From: Trichosphaerium sp. ATCC 40318
Taxonomy: Eukaryota; Discosea; Flabellinia; Trichosidae
Length of the DNA stretch: 64,000 bases
Assembly: GCA_038496445.1 (NCBI GenBank)
Contig: JALMLS010000017.1
Coordinates: forward strand, 62,001-126,000
Direction of reading: 5' to 3'
Shown: positions 35,756-48,399 of the stretch, piece after piece
How the letters are laid out: every line of letters begins with the position of its first letter
Position numbering within the stretch: position 1 is the stretch's first letter
Made by a program: the position numbers and the translations under genes
Notes under the pieces: model-generated
What the model was told of the DNA's origin: nothing
Database searches by the model: none
The model's input: only the letters and a program-made list of their open reading frames with translations

Positions 35756-37222
35756 TCATTTTTTTTTTCCTTGTTCTTTTTTCTCCTTGTCACATTTGTC
35801 GCACCCACAAGAAAACGCATAAAAGTCCAATAGTAGTTTTTGTCGCTCGGCAACAGGTAATCCAAGTTGACTTTCCGATATGTATGAAATTGTTATCTCT
35901 TCACCAGCCTAAAAAAAAACTTCAAAAAAATGTGATTTTTTTTATTTACGCACTTTAATATCACGTGAAGCCATGACAGTGAGTGTATGATCATTAAATG
36001 GGTATGTGACAGTTGCGTTTGGTTCACAACTATGGTTCATCATAGAGGCGAGTGGAAACAACCCAGAGCCATCACATACTGTGTACTGTCCACTGTGTTC
36101 CATCATAGCTTCCGCTACAACAGAAGCAGTTGTAAGTGCAGTATCCTTTTCTTCGCTTTCCTCTAAATCGTACAAGTTTTGCATGTATTCATCGAAAGCA
36201 CTAGTGCCAATACCTGCGTACAGTAAGACATTTAAAAAACCTCATCATAAGCTAATAATAAGATAACGTACCAAGTCCATTCAAACCCACTACTGACAAT
36301 AACATGTAAAATCCTTCTAAATTTCTTTGTTAACTCAATCGAATATTTGACACGTGTTCATCTAAAGTAAAGCAACACGTACCTTCTTCAAATAGCTCTT
36401 TGATTCTTTCGTCGTATAAAATGTCTTTGATCATTACACGTAATTTATCAAGCTTTGTTTTTCCTTCTGCTCTCAAGAACTTTGCGTTTGAAACTGTACC
36501 TGTTGTTGCATCTTTAGTGCTTCCAGCAGATGTCAATTGTGTAAAATCTTCCATTGCTTCCTCTTTTGAGAACCCCTGGTCTAATAAACACAGAATTCTA
36601 CATATCATAAATACAACCAATGTAATTGTAGTTGTCTCAGGAGGATAATGCATTGCTTTCCATTCCTTACAAAGGGCCGTGTATTTTTTTACTTTTTCAG
36701 CATCCTACACGACGTCAGATTTGAGAAAAACGCGCTATGTACCCGAAATATGTACTGAAGCATCAACCAACCATTTTCTTGACATTCTGGGGAGCAAAAC
36801 TTTGCCTTACACAGTGTAGAATCCTCACAGGCGATAGGCTCGCACATCTGGAAGTGTTAATAATTGAAAAAGCCTCTATGACCGTACTTCGTAAACATCA
36901 TCCAGTGGTAGTGCCTCCAGGGTAGAGATATTGCTTTTTAGGCGTAAATAACATAAATGTAAAAACTGTCAAACCTTAGCCGCTTAGCCATAGCATGTGG
37001 GGATTCTAGGGACTTCATGCAATACGCACAAGCCTGAAAATAGTCTTTATTCCACTCAAACTGCGCACAAACAACTGGTGTATCTTGCAAAACGTCCTCA
37101 TCCGCCTCAATAGCCTCTAGAGCAACAACCCCTTTCCCTTTGCCCTCAAGTTTTTTTACAGCTATGGGAAACTCGCTTACTAGCTCTTGGTAGTACTTTA
37201 AATCGTTTCCAGCCTCGCTCAT
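35756..37222 (-). CDS. smyd5: SMYD5-like SET-domain protein lysine methyltransferase
   Basis: The order of blocks is that of SMYD5: GKGKGVVALEAIEADEDVL (SET-N), VCAQFEWNKDYFQACAYCMK, a zinc-binding region with MYND-like cysteines (CEDSTLCKAKFCSPECQENG, 36730-36850), MHYPPETTTITLVVFMICRI, NGLGIGTSAFDEYMQNLYDL, then the catalytic DGSGLFPLASMMNHSCEPNA and GEEITISYI with the SET tyrosine, and post-SET FYAFSCGCDKCDKE. It ends in a short Lys run, in place of the acidic tail of animal SMYD5. Reported activities in animals are on histones and ribosomal protein L40; the substrate here is unknown. Five or six exons. Start at 37222, only 59 bp from the divergent GDAP2-like gene. Confidence 0.88.
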
Positions 37223-37281
37223 GGTTTCTCAACACAGTGTAATTAGCCACAGTCAAGAAGTGTCAAAATTTTTGAAGCGAC
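37223..37281. promoter_or_regulatory. Very short divergent promoter (SMYD5-like / GDAP2-like)
   Basis: Only 59 bp separate the two outward-facing start codons, so both transcripts must share a core promoter or have overlapping 5' ends. Confidence 0.5.
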
Positions 37282-40043
37282 ATGGCGATGGACATGTCAA
37301 CGTACCAAACAGCCAAACGGGGTGGCCCCGTGAAGGAGCTGTACATAATGGCTCACAATCTAGAAAAAGAGCTCAGTGAGTATTTGAGCTACAATAAACC
37401 GGAGGCCTACCATTTGAACCTCATTGCGAAAATGTTTAACAATTTGGGTTCAAAGATCGAAACGGCGACCAAGGCGCCCGAATTTTCCTCGCTTGTCAAA
37501 GGCGACAATGACTGGGAGCTGTTGTGTAAAAACATGAAGCATTACGGACGCCAAATTAGACAGCTTCAAAAAGAATTTAATGAATGGTCAGAACACACCG
37601 ACGAGCATTTTAGCGTACCAAATGGAGATGGTAAGTGTCATTGTAACATTTTCTTTTCGAAAGTTTTAGTAAAATTACTTTATCGTTGTCCAGAAATCGC
37701 TAAACTAGGCTTAATTTCTATTTTGAATACTATGCTGTAACTGTACTAATCATGACAGATAATGATTTGGTTGGCGTCAGACAGCCCACTAACAAGATCA
37801 AAATAAGCGCGCTTACTGTGTGGGAGGATTCTTTGCGTAATAGTATCCCTACAGCTGAGGAGAAGGTCAACGTTGCTGATTACGACGAAGGAGCGCTAAA
37901 GTTCCCGTATCGAGCAGATATAAACAAAAAAGTCATCCTATGGCATGTCACAGGTTTTTTAGAGCGTACAGTAACGAAAAAACAGGTTAGGGGACATCTG
38001 TAACGTAGAAAGTGACGCAATCGTAAACTCCACTAATGAGAGCATGCTTGACGTTTCTGGTCTCTGTGGACGGATATTATCGAAGGGTGGTCCAGAACTA
38101 AAGGAAGAAATAGAAAATCTTGAAGCTTGCCGTACTGGTGAAGCTAGATTGACTAAAGGTCATTCTCTCCCTGCAAGGTGAGGAACTATCTTTACACATT
38201 TCCATGTTTCTCTGTGAATATGTTGCATCTCTTCTCACGCTACTAGGTACATCATACATACTGTTGGGCCACGATACAATGAAAAATATCGCACAGCAGC
38301 AGAAAACGCGCTACACAATTGCTACCGTTCATCAATGCAACTCCTAAAAGAACACAACCTATCTACTATGGCATTTTCAGTTATCAATTCGGAAAAACGC
38401 GGTTACCCTCCTAGTTCTGGCGCTCATGTAGCTATCCGTATGTCCGATTTTCATTTCCATTCCATCATATGACATTTTCTGTCATACAAAAATTGCTGCT
38501 AACGGAAAAACCACTTGTGTATTTGTATTTGCTTTTAATTGCACCACTTTGTAGTAAGCAATATCTTTACACTGTCATAGGAACCGTAAGAAGATTCCTT
38601 GAGAAATGGGGTACCGACATTGAACGTGTTGTATTTTGTATGGACGATGAAGAGAATTTCAAGCTTTACAAAGTATGTCTTTAGATGCAATTTTATATTC
38701 AATATGTCACTAAAAAAAATTCAAGGAGCTTTTACCATTGTACTGTCCTCGATCCAAGCAAGAAGCCATGAGATCACAAACTAAATTACCAAAGGATACA
38801 GGTACTCAACTAGAGATTATGGCTTTTATAATAGTGCTTACCACTGATAGGCAACGATCTTGGAGAGACTGTTGTTGAAGAGAGGAAAATTAGAATTAGC
38901 GCTTTTCCAAAACCCTGTACAGAGTGCAGAAAGATAACTTTCCTGACACGTTTTAGTTGGCGAACAAGAGGAAGATGAGTCTGTAGAAGACAGCGATTCA
39001 GATAGCGATAGTTTATTGCCTGGTGAGGGTCCTGCTCGTTTATCTCAACTCCCATCGTATGTGACATTCAAGCAGCTATGTGTTTACACTGAATCATAGA
39101 GATCGTGATGAAGAACGAAGGCGAAGAGTGGCTGCTTCAACACGCGCAGATAAAGATGTACTGGTTTAAGGCTGCAAACATACGTTGACATGTCCCTAGG
39201 CTGCGATGCAAGCACAGCAATACCAACGTGCACTAAGAGAAGCCAGAGAAACAGATTTAAGTGACATTGCTAGATTAAACTTACTCTACCAATCTGGTGC
39301 GTTGTTTTACTGGGGAAGTTACTTCTAAAAATTAGAATATAGGCACAGACACGAGTGGTCGTCCTATTATGGTTTTTGTAGCAAATAGACTTCCTGAAAA
39401 CAATCAAGAAATGCTGGAACGTGTTTTCTTGTACATAATCAAACAAATGGACTCTATTGCAAACAAACCTTACATTATGGTGTACTTACACACAAACATG
39501 GGTGTACGCCGAAGACCACAATTTGCTTGGCTGAAGCGCATGTACTTAATTATGGACGCCAAGTACGCTTTTTCGGGGTTTTTTTTTGGTGTTAAGTGAC
39601 TAATGAACTTTTTTGTAGATACGGAAAGAACTTGCGCGCTTTCTATATTCTACATCCAACTTTCTGGTTGAAGGTTTGGCAAAAAATTTTTTCTACTTTC
39701 TCGCAATCTGTCTTTTGGTCCAAGATTATTTATTTGACAAGGTATGTTACTGAGAAATGAATGCGTGATGGCGCTATATTTTTGTTTGTTAGGAAAATAA
39801 CGTTTTTTGTAGACTCCTTGAACTGTATGAACATGTTGAGCAAGAGCAGTTAAAGATACCTGATGATATATACCAATATGACCACGACGTTTATGGCTCT
39901 GTTTCTCAATCTACTTATTCAAAGTAAGAAGTTTTTTTTTTTTTTGATGTTTGTTTCCGCTTTAGGGATACTAACTGGCTTTTTTTTTAAATAGTGCGCG
40001 TAATGCTCGTATAATGAAAGAGGATTATGGTCAGGGATTGTGA
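37282..40043 (+). CDS. gdap2: GDAP2-like protein: macro domain plus CRAL-TRIO domain
   Basis: The central block is a macro domain (ADP-ribose binding): SDAIVNSTNESMLDVSGLCG, RYIIHTVGPRYNEKY, MAFSVINSEKRGYPP and VRRFLEKW. The C-terminal half is a CRAL-TRIO lipid-binding domain: GRPIMVFVANRLP, KPYIMVYLHTNMG, YGKNLRAFYILHPTFWLKVW and SQSVFWSKIIYLTRLLELYE. This two-domain layout is that of GDAP2. About 120 extra N-terminal residues (37282-37631), helical and charged, come first. They join if the intron runs from 37632 to 37758, which ends TACTAATCATGACAG with a perfect branch-site sequence. The alternative is two genes: a small one ending at 37740 and GDAP2 starting at ATG 37752. Around 14 exons. 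The last exon ends MKEDYGQGL. Confidence 0.85.
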
Positions 40044-40287
40044 TAACATATTTTTTTTTCTTGAAGCAATTTGTAAAATGTAATAAAGTTCGTTGGCCTG
40101 TAATAACGTTAGATCGCGGTACATTATGTTTCTTGATGATTATATCCTCCAAGGAGGTTAAAAAACGGTTTTGGAACCGTTTCCACGTCGCGCGCAAGTT
40201 TGACTTTTTGAAAATACGCATTATCTTTACTGCTGGTCCATCTATAATAGCGTGTTGGTGAGAGTGAGCATTGGTTAAAAGTAGGAT

Positions 40288-43200
40288 ATGGGGTACGTTT
40301 TATGCTTTTTTTGTATTCCGTATTTGAAAACAATTGTTTGTATTGTACACTCGCGTGTTTAGAGTACCTTCCAGTATATTTTACGTCTTTGTAATTTAAT
40401 TGTTTAGAAATACCGTGAGTACGGTGGACACAAACGCGAGGTACGTGTGCCAGCGTAAAAGGTAAATTGTAAAACTCTCAACTAACAAAAACTAGTATTG
40501 TTCTTGAAAGTCCCTTAAAACTCCAAAGCGAGTGGTTAAAGGCTTGGAACAACCGCTGGCTACAATTAACAGTGCAGGATCTTCGTTATTACCGTTATTT
40601 CACAGACCTGAAAGACAAAGATACTGTATTACGTGGACAAGTTGCTATAAACAAAGTAGCGTCAGCTGCGTTAAAAAATAAGTGCAAAGTACGCCTTTTA
40701 ATTGAAAAACAAGCTAAACAAGACATAGGATGGATTATTTTTGTTTGAGATTGTGACGCCTAGCCGAAACTTTCTGTTTGGAGCCAAGACACTAGCTAGA
40801 GCGCGTTTGTGGGTTAGCACAATTAATAAGGTTAGAGATGGAGAGATACAGGCATGTCAATTACCTTTTTTTTGAATTATACTAATAATCTCTAGACTTC
40901 CGAAGATGCTTTCCTTACGACAACTTGTCGAACCAATAGTGATGGTCTTATTGTTGATCGAGATCTAAGAGTATTCCAGTCCCTCATACGTAGGTATTTA
41001 GCATGGCAAAAGCTTTGTGTATTACGCGAACAAAGTACCTCACGTGACTTATTGGTGATTGATGAACAACATAAAAAATCTGTCATTATTCAGAGTGTGT
41101 GGCGTGGTTATGCCGTAAGAAAGAGCCAAAAAGAACAGCATTTGGCTGCTTCAAGAATACAAAGTACTTGGCGAGGTGTAGCGATGCGAAAACAATTAAA
41201 TCAAGAGCACATTTCTGCAACTAAAATTCAATCAATCTGGAGAGGTCATAGCACTAGAACAAAACAGCAGAGTTACCGTGATGCAATAATTAAAGTACAG
41301 AGCACTTGGCGAGGGTACGTGGCTAGAATGCAGCGTTTAAGAGCAGAGAAAGCAGCAGCTAAGGTACAAAGAGCATGGCGCGCTTTTTGCGCTTGGCGCA
41401 AGTATAAACAAGAGAAACAAAAACTACAATCAGCAGCTGTCACAGTACAAAGTCTGTGGAAGGGTGTTATGACTAGGAAACTACAAACATCTAAACAAAA
41501 TGCTGCTGTGGTCGTACAGAACACGTGGCGTAATTATGTTTCAAGAAAAAAGAGTAAACGAGAACAACTTGCAGCTATTAAGGTTCAAAGTTTATGGCGT
41601 GGAGTGATGTCTCGTAATCTACAAAAAACTCAAAGTGGTGCTGCTATAAAGCTACAGAGTGTATGGCGTGGACACGCTACAAGGCTTGAGCAAAAGCGAG
41701 CGTCAAAAGCTGCATCTAAACTACAGAGTTTGTGGCATGGTGTGATGACACGGACGCAACAAAACTTGGAAAATGACGCTGCTATTAAAGTCCAAAGCGC
41801 TTGGCGTGGTTACTCAACAAGATCTGAGAAACAAAAAACAGATGAAGCTGTAACTAAAGTTCAAAGTCTATGGCGTGGACGAGCAATTAGAAAATTGACT
41901 GGTACACAACAAAAGGCAGCAATAGCTATACAACAAACTTGGCGTAAATACAAAGATGAACAAAAAGCTTTAGAGCAGGCTTATGCTGCAATACGGATAC
42001 AAGCAGGTATAGTTATATCATTCTTATGTTATTAGTATACTAATGATCATTATTAGCGTATAAGGGCTTCAAAGCACGTCAACAGTATGCTGCTATGCGT
42101 GAAGAAAATGAAGAGTTTGATTTAGAGGCTGAGCTTGGTAAGTAAATTGGTTATGTTTTAGGTTTGTTTTTTGCTTATCTCTAGTCGAAGATGATTCTTT
42201 GGTTGCAAACTTGAAGGTCTTGGATGAAGCCGCAGTTGATTCTGATGAAGGAAATTCTGTCGGCATGGATCAAGATGAGGATGATACCACTTATGAGGGT
42301 ACTCACCAAAATCACTTTTTCTTTTTTGCTGAACATGTCACTTACATTTGATGTTTAAGAAGAACAAGAGAGGCTTGCTTCTTTGTTGGAAGGTCTTGGT
42401 AGTAATAAGAGTAGAAAAGGGGGATCACATAGAAGTGTCACAAGTTTATTTGATCCACCTCCTAAACCTATCACTACAAAAACACCAACAACCCCTATAA
42501 GGATAAAAAAAGTTGCAAATAGATTTGATAATGTATTCCGACCTTTGACACCTCCTGTAAAGTCAAGTGCTCCAATTGATTCGGAAGAACCGTATGTTTC
42601 TACTTCTGTCGAATCTGGAGAAGGAATTGAGGAAGAGGAAGAGGAATTCTTTGATCTTGAAGATGAACTTGATGCTGCAGGCATAGATGGAGATAGCCTG
42701 AAAGAAGAATCTTTCCTCGAGAACTTACCAGAAATGAGCGATGTAAAAGCAGAAGATGATACAGGTATTGAAGACGAAGATCCTGTTGATGAAGATGATG
42801 CTGAAGAAGATAGTGGAGAAGAATACGAGGACTTTGATGATGATTTAGAAGATGGTCTAGATGATCCAGACCTTGATAGTCTTATGGCTAATCTACAAAC
42901 TATGAATGAAAATATCGAGGACGAAGAAGAGGTATGTCTTGTTGGTCAAGAAAAATAACCCAAGAACCATGTTTCTTCTTTTTGTGGATACACACAAACT
43001 CAAGCTAATTGTAGGAGGAGCTGTCTGATACAGAAGATCCTGAGGATGCTTTGGATGATAAACACACAAAAGAGTCTTTATTTCATGATGTAGGCGCAGA
43101 AGAAGCTCTTAATAAAATCGGTCTACGAAGAGCGAAGAAAGTAATACAACAAGAAGATGCCCATGCTATTGTTTATCCTTTTCACGATCATAAAGAAAAA

Positions 43201-44214
43201 GCTTTTATTGGAGTATTTGATGGTCATGCTGGAAAGGGTTGTGCTGAAGCTTGCGTAACACTAATGCCAGAGGTAATCGGTTGCTTTATTATTCTTAAAT
43301 AACATTCAAAAGACTTACTTGTTTATAAAGGTGTTTGGCGAGCATAGTCTTGGCGATACTTTACCTGACTATAGAGATAAATGGTTTGACACATTTGATG
43401 CAGCAGATTCTCGTTTGACTAGCTATGAGTATGAAGGGTAAGGCAACTTAACTTCGTCAAAATATTAACAAGTTTTCTTTTTCTTTAGTGCTACTTGCAC
43501 ATGTGTTTATTTATGGAAATATAAAGACACATATTTATGTCAAGCAGCAAATGTTGGAGATTCTTCTGCCTTCCTTTAGTACGGTTTTTGTTTTAGCTAG
43601 TTTAAAAAAGCACAATATTAACAGTATTTTCCTCAGCCGAGATGGTGAAGCAATACCATTGACAGTAGATCATAACCTTAAACGTGAGAGCGAAAAACAA
43701 CGTCTAAGGTCTCAAGGCATTCCTGTTCATGATGGAAAAACACGAATTGGGGGATTAGGCGTTAGTAGAGCTCTTGGAGACCATTTTTTAAAATTCCAAA
43801 ATTCTGGATTATCTAGGTACTTCGTTGCGGTTTACAACTTTTGAGCAATAGTTTCTTATGTAAATTAGGATACCAGATGTTTCACCTACCTTTAAACTTA
43901 CTGATAGAGACTCGTTTATAGTTGTTGCTTCAGATGGGGTACATTGAACATCAAAATAACTAAAGCACAGCTAACTTTTTGCTTACAGCTTTGGGATGTC
44001 ATGTCTGGTCAGCATGCTTACTCAATCATAAGTGAGATGGAAGGTAACACAGCAAAGGAGAGAGCAGCACAGCTTGTAAAAATCGCTGTCCAATCCAAGT
44101 ACGGAGGCATATTTCATTGAAATTATTTAATCACTTGACACTATTTGGTCTCGTATTAAGTCTTTATTTAGGAAATGTAGGGATAATGTAACTGTAATTG
44201 TAGTCATACTTTGA
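40288..44214 (+). CDS. PH domain, 14 IQ motifs and PP2C phosphatase in one protein
   Basis: Exon 1 has only five coding bases, joined to 40408 to give MGNTVST, an N-myristoylation consensus. Next is a PH domain (LQSEWLKAWNNRWLQL, LRYYRYFTDLKDKD, NFLFGAKTLARARLWVSTIN). From 41076 to 42090 run about 14 IQ motifs at 22-24 residue spacing, e.g. VIIQSVWRGYAVRK and IKVQSTWRGYVARM, which should bind calmodulin. An acidic, disordered link follows (42180-43060). The C-terminal domain is a PP2C-type Ser/Thr phosphatase with its metal-binding motifs intact: VIQQEDAHAI, FIGVFDGHAGKG, AANVGDSSAFL, GGLGVSRALGDH, ASDGLWDVMS and RDNVTVIVV. Length about 1,150 residues. It is probably a calmodulin-regulated membrane-bound phosphatase. 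I know of no named protein with this order. Confidence 0.85.
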
Positions 44215-44701
44215 GTCATGTAAAGCAGTGTAGTGACGTAGAAAAAAGTCACCGACATAAACGACAAAGAGTTCATAATTTTTTGATGTTCATGGATAAA
44301 TACAAAGCCGGCGCTTGACTCAAGTGAAAACGACTTGTGGCGCACAAAAAAAATCTGAGGTTGTCATGTCAAGGAAACAAAACGTGTCTTGTACCTTCTT
44401 TTTCGCCTGTGACAGTTTATGACGTCGAACAAGTCTACGCAAACCCATTTCATTGAAATCATTTAAGCAGTTTACAACGAAAACTTAGGCGAAAAATGTA
44501 TTAGCGAACTGAAAACCAAATACGGCTATTCGGTTCTACGGTCAAAAGCGCTTCGAGAGCTATAACGAAAAGTGACATTTGTCAATTTTGCACTTTTTAT
44601 TCGGTCTTACCTTCAATGAAAATACATTAACCGCCACGACTAACGCTGACTGCAGGTACACGCAGTAACTTCATTTATTAAAACATAACAACACAAACAC
44701 A
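44215..44701. other. Intergenic region
   Basis: 487 bp between the phosphatase stop and the next start. No frame or RNA structure I can support; this is the promoter region of the next gene. Confidence 0.5.
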
Positions 44702-46872
44702 ATGGCAGGTCAAACACAATCAATAACTTTAGAGACACAGCTCGAATTTAACACAGTGTCTTGTGACAAAGTAGAGCAAGTTTTTGCTATGGGTAGTCTC
44801 AAAGCACCTTTCTTGGAGGCGAACAAAGAGAAAAGGGCACCAATTGATCTTGTTGCTGTTATCGACAAGAGGTATATATTTCTCTACCATTAAAGTACTA
44901 ACAATGTTTTGTAGCGGGAGTATGTCCGGATCTAAGCTACAAATGGTCAAAAAAACATGTGAATTTGTAGTAAAACATTTAAAGAAAGATGACTCTTTTT
45001 CACTTGTCACATACGATTCTGGTGTATCTACTGATATCCCTATTTGTAAAATGAACACAAAGAACAAGGTACGCAGCTGAGATGAGGAAGCCTTTCTTCT
45101 TGTGGATGGTGCCTCTAATTTGTCGTATCAGGAAAAAGTAATATCTGTTCTACGTAAAACCAAAGCTGGATCTTGTACAAACCTATCAGGAGGCCTTCTT
45201 GCAGGTTTAGATCAGATTGGAAAGAGCAAATCGTATGGGTTTTTTTTATTTATTTTTTAATCACGTGATCGTCAACGTAAACTAATGGTTGATAAGAGGG
45301 AATAAGGTTGCCAGTGTTTTCTTATTTACAGATGGCCTGGCTAATGAAGGAATCACAAGCGAGCACGGCATCAAAAAGGCAGCTAAAGATATGCTTAAAG
45401 CAATAGAAACAGCATGTTCTGTATACACTTTTGGATTTGGATCTGATCACAATCCTACAATGTTGCGGTACGTAAAACGTACTTCAAAAACAATTAGAAT
45501 TTACTTACTCATTCCCAACAGTGGAATAGCCGAGACAGGAGCTGGAATGTACTATTTTATTGAAACAGAAGATGATATTGCAGAATCATTCGGTGATGGT
45601 AAGGAGCGATTATTTCGCGTCTTGTTTTGTCTAACAATGATTAGCAATTGGAGGATTACTAAGTGTCATTGCACAAAACATGAAGTTGACAATTACGCCA
45701 GTTGGAGGTGCTAAGATCACTCAGTTTCTAGGCGTTGTAAAGGCTGTTGATGGCGAAGATGCAAGCGATACTGGAAACGATCAAACACTAAGCACAGAAT
45801 CTGATGAAGAGGAAGTAGTAGTGAAGAAACCATCCAAGTCAAAAAAGAGAACTAATAGAAACAAACAAGCTAAAAAAAGCCCACCTAAAAACACAGCAAC
45901 AAAACCAGAAAAGAAGCCATCCAAAGCTATTGAAGGCTCTACTTCTCCTCAATCGATCGATATGGGTGATTTATACAGCGAAGAAGCGCGTGATATTGTT
46001 GTCGGCATGCAACTACCACAAACTGATACTGAAGGAGGTACGAATTAACTCGGATTTCTTCGAAAAACGTCTAATTGATTTTTAGAATGTCCTATTTGCG
46101 AATTTACTCTTTCGTATTTTAACGTAATCACGTGCAATAACGAAACGATCACTGTTGTGTGTAACGCAAACAGATCTAAATCACCACCAAAAGACCAAGA
46201 GGTACGACATTCACATATTGTAAATTTTAAAAGTAAGCCTCTTATTAATGTTCTACCAATAGCGAGCATATGATCTTGATATTCAAGTAAACCGTTTGCT
46301 TACAACGAAAACAATGGATAACGCCCGTAAGTTTGGTGATGCAAGCAAGCTAGCTGAAGCTAGAGAATGCATCCAGGAGGCCATAGATACTATAAAATCA
46401 TCAGTGTCAGCATCTGACGCCTTGTGTCAAATGTACGTAACCGTAAAACATTTTTTACCATTTTACCTACTATTGCTATAGGCTTGTCGATGATCTTATC
46501 GATCTAAAAGGAGACTTCAATGACAAAAGGAGTTATGAAGTGAAAGCTAAGAAGAAAATAAACTGGAAAGGGTACGTGATAGACATTAAAGAAACAAAGT
46601 CTTCTTTAAGCTAAATCGCCTTTAGAGCTGCGCATAGTAAGCAACGTTGTGCTGGTAAAGCAGGAGTATCATACCAAACTAAAGCAAAAAAAGCAGCCCA
46701 AAAGAGCATATCAGCCTTTAACGACTATGATGACTGTGATGATGATGATATTGTTATGTCAAAACCAACAGCAACAAAGAGTAAACATAAAAAGAGAAAA
46801 CCTATAAACTCAAAACCTATGGCAAAAAAAATGCCACGCAAAACAAAAACAAAAACAATGAGTAAAAAGTAA
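44702..46872 (+). CDS. von Willebrand factor A domain protein
   Basis: A VWA domain fills residues 45-230: APIDLVAVIDKSGSMSGSKL carries the MIDAS metal site DxSxS, with the later T of SCTNLSGGL and the Asp of FLFTDGLANEG completing it. Text such as VVKHLKKDDSFSLVTYDSGV and YTFGFGSDHNPTMLR places it with inter-alpha-trypsin-like and plant/protist RING-VWA proteins. A ubiquitin-ligase RING is not present. The C-terminal 300 residues hold KKPSKSKKRTNR-type basic patches, a beta-rich segment with CPICEFTLSYFNVITCNN, and a very lysine-rich tail ending KTKTMSKK, which may be nuclear. About ten exons. The role is probably protein-protein contact through the metal site. Confidence 0.85.
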
Positions 46873-47025
46873 AACTAAATCTGAATGCAAGAAAAAATCG
46901 AGAAATAAACAAGACTGTAATTAGATAGAAAAACTTTATGTACATTGTTTGTTTCTTTTGTCCCTTTCTAGGATTTGATTCGTAGTAAAGAATGTATCTG
47001 TGTACGCAAGTACCTATTATGTGTG

Positions 47026-48038
47026 TTATTGTAGTATGGATATTGAAATTACGTACCTCTGCTTACCACCCTTATTTGATCTACTCAACGCCTTTGGTTC
47101 CCATTTTTCTTTCGGATATAATTTGCTCAGCAAATCTACCCATTTGCAACGTTGTATCAATGTAGAGTTTCCAGCAATGATTAATTCAAACCCAGAAATA
47201 TTATACCAATCACTAGGGTGCGATATATTTAGCCTACACTCAACATCTAATACTCAATGAGTAAATAACCACAAAAAAAAAAAAAACAACTGTCTCACGT
47301 TTACGAAATTGTTCCATAGTTTGACTTGTCCAGCTATTGCGCGGTACGTGGCTAAGAACATGTTAGACGTTAAAGTGCACAAGAACACTAACCTAAACTT
47401 GAATGTTTGCCATTCGTAATCCGGATAGAGAGTAGCAAGGCATCGTGAAATGGAATGGTTGTACCTACTCAATTTTAGAAATTACAAGAATAAAACTTGT
47501 TCACCACATACTTTCTCATGATGTAAGAACCACCGTGCTTATGTATCTCAGCATGACCGTGATTATACCACTCATCCAACGACTTTACACCAAGCCGTTC
47601 TCCAATATCATCAATCCTTTCCGCTTGATTGTTGACACTTTCCCAGTGATTGTTTGGAGAGTGCCTAGCTTAAATGTAAACGGCTAATTTGTTGTGATTA
47701 ATGCTTCTTGCCCAAATTTCCATGGCAGCCATTTAAAACTGGGGTAGATATTCTCCATTGCCTGAAGAATGCTAGCGTTGTATCTACGAGAAATTAGCGA
47801 AGTTTGTAACCAATTGTACTTGTGACATATTCCAGCGCCTCCGTGAGCGTTTATATCGCTTTGGGTAACACCATACCACTCATCAAGGTCTTTTACGCCC
47901 AACACTTCTCCTATGGAATCAAATTTGCGTTTTTGGTTACCCTCGCTGTTCCAGTGCCCAAGGGGGGCACGCCTTCAAATTTCTTAACGTGTTAGATTCA
48001 ATTTTTACGTACGACGCGCTAGATACCGCCAGCTTCAT
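47026..48038 (-). CDS. WY-repeat protein A (three repeats)
   Basis: Five to seven short exons give three copies of a 65-70 residue module. The pattern is HW near the start, then LGVKxLDEWY, a D/E-I segment, HGG, a K-Y-N or R-Y-N with Ser, LYPDYxW and a final KF. Repeat 1 has LGVKDLDEWYGVTQSDI and NIYPSFKWLPWKF; repeat 2 has LGVKSLDEWYNHGHAEI and LYPDYEWQTFKF; repeat 3 is degenerate (SDWYNISGFEL, LYPKENWEP). Start MKLAVSSAS joins by a 36-nt intron. One intron (47665-47711) uses a GC donor. Similar modules occur in uncharacterised proteins of several protists and fungi as far as I recall; the function is unknown. The stop at 47026 is a choice; a further splice there is possible. Confidence 0.7.
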
Positions 48039-48399
48039 ACAACGATCACATTCTTCGACATAACGTCAAAAACAAGCTTTCTACAATCAATTAGTGTCAA
48101 TACTGGTCAAGGACGTTGTTATCACCACTGGTTACCGCCACTACCCATTTTTCGCCATTACAAACGGTTTCGCAGTGAAAGCTTTCCAAAGCCAAATCAC
48201 GTGGAGAATATTGTAATGACAGCGAACTTATTACATAGCTTTTATTACAACAGTCGAGAAGTTAACTCATTGACTCTACTTAGTGATGACTGTTGTGCAA
48301 CTTACTGACTTTGCCTACGCAAGCCATTGGTTGTGTCAAAGTCATTTAAAGTCGAGTCGCGTTTAAACTAACACCACTAACTTACTTTACAACCTGACA
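48039..48399. other. Intergenic region between the two WY-repeat genes
   Basis: 361 bp separating the two paralogues, which lie head to tail on the minus strand. No feature recognised except CACGTG at 48200. Confidence 0.5.

Noticed and set aside
41273-41524. Antisense frame across the IQ repeats
   Set aside because: A shadow of the repetitive sense coding sequence; its Cys/Thr pattern simply mirrors the IQ codons.
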